Shown here: in pieces, positions 5,445 to 7,553 of the stretch | Layout: each line of letters opens with the position of its first letter | How positions within the stretch are numbered: the stretch's first letter is position 1 | Origin: Nitrospinota bacterium | Lineage (GTDB): Bacteria; Nitrospinota; Nitrospinia; Nitrospinales; VA-1 | Assembly (NCBI GenBank): GCA_022567815.1 | Contig: JADFGI010000148.1 | Location: forward strand, 1-7,553 | DNA: 7,553 nucleotides | Direction of reading: 5' to 3' | Translations under genes and position numbers: made by a program | The notes under the pieces: model-generated | Told to the model about the DNA's origin: nothing | Database searches by the model: none | What the model saw: only the letters and a program-made list of their open reading frames with translations

Positions 5445-6716
5445 CTACAGGTAGGGCGAAGCGTCCGGCTCTTTTCCTGAAAGGATTCTGGAGTCCGTTC
5501 CCCAGGCCTTGGCGAGCAATCGCCCAAGGAACCGTAGGGACACGACTTTTTCGGCGGGAATATAATCTCCGATAACGCCCACGAGAGTCGCCGCCTGGTC
5601 CGGATGGTCGGCCAGTATTTGGATCACTCGATTACAAAGGGGCGGATTATAAATCAGACGCTGGAAAATTTTACTCAACAGAAATTTCTTATTGAATTCC
5701 TTTTTGCGCGCATGCTCATAAACAGCCAACGCCTCTCTTGAAAAATCATTTTTTTTGAAGGACGCGTCGATCACTTCCCCGGCGATTTGCGCGCTTCGCA
5801 ACGATAGATAAATCCCCTCTCCGGTAAACGGATCGATGAATCCCGAAGCGTCTCCCACCAGGACCAGTCCGCCAATTTGCGGAGGGCGTACGGAAAACGC
5901 CAGGGAATCAACGCTCCTCACCTTCTCCGCCACCTGTGCTTTGTCGAGCAGGTTCCGGCGCAACGGATTTTGCAATACCGTTCGGACATAGAAATCATGA
6001 AGGTCATTTTCTCCCTGCAATGATTTTTTATCTACTACAAGCACAACATTGACCTGATTTTCACCAGTAGGCGCAATTCCTGTGTATCCGGGATGACTGA
6101 TGTGCATGGTGCAATATTTCTTGAGCGGGTGAGGCGTCGTCCAGTGAGCGGCCAGGGCTATTTTACTGGAACTTCGGCTTTTTTTCTTCAGATCAAACCG
6201 GCGCAATGAAACGCAATTTCTTCCTCCAGCGTCCACCACTACCGAAGCGCGAAATTCAAACGGTGTTTTCGAATCATCCCGGCCTCGCACTCCGGCAATT
6301 TTACCCTCCTCAACAATGAAATCCGTCACCTTGTGCCCTTCTTTCACCGTCACCCCCGCCTGCTCAACTCTCTGCATCAACAGTCGGTCAAAAACGAATC
6401 GAGGCAAAGACAGGCTGGTCATCGGGCGCGCCGTTCCGGGAAGCGGTGGGTATTCGACCGCAAACCCTGCTTTTTCATAGGAAGAAATGGCCACGCCACT
6501 GAGCCTCACTGGAGACAGGGCTTCAATCGCGGAAAGCACCCCCAGGCGTTCCAGAATGACATCCGCCGCCGGGCTGATAAACTCGCCGCAGACCTTGTCG
6601 CGGGGAAACGTGGCCTGGTCCAAAAGAGCCACTTTGTACCCGAAATGTGAAAGAAAAATGGCCGAGGCCGACCCCGCCGGGCCTCCTCCAATGACAATGA
6701 CGTCGTACCGGTTCAT
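5445..6716 (-). CDS. FAD-dependent oxidoreductase, geranylgeranyl-reductase-like
   Basis: This 423-residue flavoprotein belongs to the PHBH-fold group that includes geranylgeranyl reductases and the oxidoreductases found beside type III polyketide synthases. Seen: an N-terminal Rossmann FAD site, VIVIGGGPAGSASAIFL (6-22); RDKVCGEFISP (39-49), typical of the geranylgeranyl reductase group; DAGGRNC (162-168); and the second FAD motif GDASGFIDPFTGEGI (288-302). The C-terminal 100 residues are helical and lysine-rich, with no clear membrane segment. Likely chemistry is saturation or oxidation of a prenyl, quinone or polyketide product; the substrate is unknown. Its ATG overlaps the upstream methyltransferase stop (TGATG, sharing base 6716) and no ribosome site of its own is visible, so it is probably translated by coupling. 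A terminator follows directly. Confidence 0.85.
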   Translation of the reverse strand: MNRYDVIVIGGGPAGSASAIFLSHFGYKVALLDQATFPRDKVCGEFISPAADVILERLGVLSAIEALSPVRLSGVAISSYEKAGFAVEYPPLPGTARPMTSLSLPRFVFDRLLMQRVEQAGVTVKEGHKVTDFIVEEGKIAGVRGRDDSKTPFEFRASVVVDAGGRNCVSLRRFDLKKKSRSSSKIALAAHWTTPHPLKKYCTMHISHPGYTGIAPTGENQVNVVLVVDKKSLQGENDLHDFYVRTVLQNPLRRNLLDKAQVAEKVRSVDSLAFSVRPPQIGGLVLVGDASGFIDPFTGEGIYLSLRSAQIAGEVIDASFKKNDFSREALAVYEHARKKEFNKKFLLSKIFQRLIYNPPLCNRVIQILADHPDQAATLVGVIGDYIPAEKVVSLRFLGRLLAKAWGTDSRILSGKEPDASPYL

Positions 6717-7429
6717 CAGCTTTTTTTAGCGACCAGAGCAATTCTGTAGGGAAAGTGACGGTGGACCTCAAACCGGGGAATACCCGCTTCCTGCGCCAAC
6801 TCACAAAACTCGGAAGGAGTGAACGCGTTCATCACCGAAACCGGAGCGTCGTAACGGGTCAGCCGGTTTTTTGTCATCAAACGGGTCAGAAGAAATATAG
6901 CGGCATGGGCGATTCTGCTTCGGTTAAGATCATTGACGATAATGCCAAGTCTGCTGATTTTATAGATTGCGCCCAAAATAGCCACTGCCTTTTCCCATGA
7001 GAAATGATGAAGGGAGAGATTGTTGACCGCCAGATCAATACTGTTTTCACGAAACGGCAAGGATAAAACGTCGCATTGGACCAATTCGATTTCCGGAAAC
7101 TCACGCGTCATTTCACGGGCGAATCTGAGCATTTTAAAATTGATGTCGATGGCAAAAATCCTGACGGGAATTTTCAGTTTGCGCGCCAGTTTCGCCAGGG
7201 CGACCGGCTGGTCGGCGGACCCCGTGGCGGCGTCCAGGATGGTGACCGGTCGGCCTGCCTTGCGGGACTTGAGAAATCTTTCGGCGTGATGGAGCAAAAC
7301 CCGGTAGCCGCTCAAATACCGGTTGACTGTCTGAACGTCATTCAGGCTGTCCCGGACCTCTTCATAAGGCGCTTCGTCCAGGTCCAGGAGTTCATCCCGC
7401 AAATTCCGGGGCGGCGGCGAAAAAATCAT
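6716..7429 (-). CDS. Class I SAM-dependent methyltransferase
   Basis: This 237-residue soluble methyltransferase has the SAM-binding motif I ILDAATGSAD (64-73), the acidic residue after beta-2 (AIDIN, 93-97), motif QCDVLSLPF (118-126), and DLAVNNLSLHHF (132-143). The segment NDLNRSRIAHAAIFLLTRLM (166-185), followed by RYDAPVSVMNAFTPSEF, resembles methyltransferases paired with FAD reductases next to type III polyketide synthases, so the likely target is a lipid-like or phenolic product (inferred). No synthase is visible here; it could lie beyond the right edge or elsewhere. ATG 7429 is the only start: the frame is open upstream to TAA (complement of 7484-7486) but has no ATG, GTG or TTG. A weak site, GGTGG (7443-7439), precedes it. 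It is first in a two-gene operon, and a repeat copy begins 16 bases upstream. Confidence 0.88.
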   Translation of the reverse strand: MIFSPPPRNLRDELLDLDEAPYEEVRDSLNDVQTVNRYLSGYRVLLHHAERFLKSRKAGRPVTILDAATGSADQPVALAKLARKLKIPVRIFAIDINFKMLRFAREMTREFPEIELVQCDVLSLPFRENSIDLAVNNLSLHHFSWEKAVAILGAIYKISRLGIIVNDLNRSRIAHAAIFLLTRLMTKNRLTRYDAPVSVMNAFTPSEFCELAQEAGIPRFEVHRHFPYRIALVAKKS

Positions 7430-7509
7430 GCCAGCGTACCACCGACCAGCGTGACGCTGGACCCAAAATTGACGGTCGATGGGTTATAACAGCTGACTGA
7501 ATCGTCCAT
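7426..7509 (-). CDS. Candidate 27-residue ORF coupled to the methyltransferase
   Basis: Within the repeat, a minus-strand frame runs from ATG 7509 to a TGA (7428-7426) that overlaps the methyltransferase ATG as ATGA, the classic arrangement for translational coupling. The peptide starts MDDSVSCYNPS and ends GSSVTLVGGTLA. There is no strong ribosome site (GGAAG lies 14 bases upstream). The same frame in the other repeat copy reads MEDSVS at the matching position, but the peptides then diverge. It could be a leader peptide, a remnant of a mobile coding element, or chance. Confidence 0.25.
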   Translation of the reverse strand: MDDSVSCYNPSTVNFGSSVTLVGGTLA

Positions 7510-7538
7510 AGTACTAAATCATTCTTCCAGAGGATATC
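7445..7538 (+). repeat. Interspersed intergenic repeat, copy 2, with palindromic head
   Basis: The head ACCAGCGTGACGCTGGA (7445-7461) is identical over 17 bases to 1481-1497, with the palindrome at 7446-7460. The tail block at 7492-7519 (GCTGACTGAATC, then GTCCATAGTACTAAAT) matches 24 of 28 bases of 1526-1553. Head-to-tail spacing is 31 bases here against 29 in copy 1. The middle part is poorly conserved and contains the self-complementary GTTATAAC (7483-7490). A short CCAGCGT also occurs just outside at 7431-7437. It sits in the leader of the minus-strand methyltransferase operon and immediately before a possible plus-strand start at 7543. Confidence 0.7.
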
Positions 7539-7542
7539 CGGC

Positions 7543-7553
7543 ATGAGGCTGAA
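7543..7553 (+). CDS. Possible start of a plus-strand gene, cut by the window edge
   Basis: ATG 7543 (M-R-L-) is preceded by AGAGG (7529-7533) at a nine-base spacing, which is a plausible ribosome site. Only three full codons are visible, so nothing can be said about the product. If real, it diverges from the methyltransferase operon and the repeat copy lies in its leader, as copy 1 does for the TPR gene. Confidence 0.25.

Noticed and set aside
7484..7553. C-terminal end of an upstream minus-strand gene, such as a type III polyketide synthase
   Set aside because: The three minus-strand frames entering from the right edge either stop within about 12 codons or run into the methyltransferase as a shadow; none shows a recognisable protein end.

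Overview
This window looks like the chromosome of a free-living Gram-negative bacterium of moderate GC content, probably deltaproteobacterial-like or Nitrospinota-like. That assignment is an inference from gene content: a Maf-type flagellin glycosyltransferase relative, a YdcH/DUF465 protein next to tsaB, and a methyltransferase plus geranylgeranyl-reductase-like pair of the kind often found beside type III polyketide synthases. I see no rRNA, tRNA, CRISPR array, transposase or phage gene.

Layout: (1) Bases 66-1490 (+) encode a Maf/DUF115-family protein. Its stop codon lies inside a perfect 15-bp palindrome that begins a roughly 90-bp interspersed repeat. (2) A structured leader (about 1574-1628) precedes a membrane-anchored, His-rich TPR protein (1630-2184, +). 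(3) It converges on ribonuclease D (rnd, minus strand), whose start I place at base 3390 rather than further upstream. (4) Bases 3391-4360 are AT-rich and gene-poor, with one unrecognised 100-residue ORF (3652-3954, minus) and a candidate terminator. (5) tsaB (tRNA t6A synthesis) and a YdcH/DUF465 coiled-coil gene form a two-gene plus-strand unit. tsaB carries an apparent in-frame insertion built from small inverted repeats. (6) Converging on it is a minus-strand operon, methyltransferase then FAD-dependent reductase, joined by a TGATG overlap and ended by a good intrinsic terminator at 5405-5430. (7) The right edge holds a second copy of the repeat, just upstream of the methyltransferase.

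Most genes are ordinary housekeeping or envelope functions: tRNA maturation and modification (rnd, tsaB), surface glycosylation (Maf-like), and probable lipid, isoprenoid or polyketide tailoring (methyltransferase and reductase). The unusual part is the interspersed repeat at about 1481-1571 and 7445-7538. Its two copies share a 17-nt palindromic head and a 28-nt tail block. All four differences in the tail block fall at the third codon position of one minus-strand frame reading FSTM(E/D)DSVS, which hints at a translated or formerly translated element. In the right-hand copy that frame forms a 27-codon ORF whose stop overlaps the methyltransferase start (ATGA).
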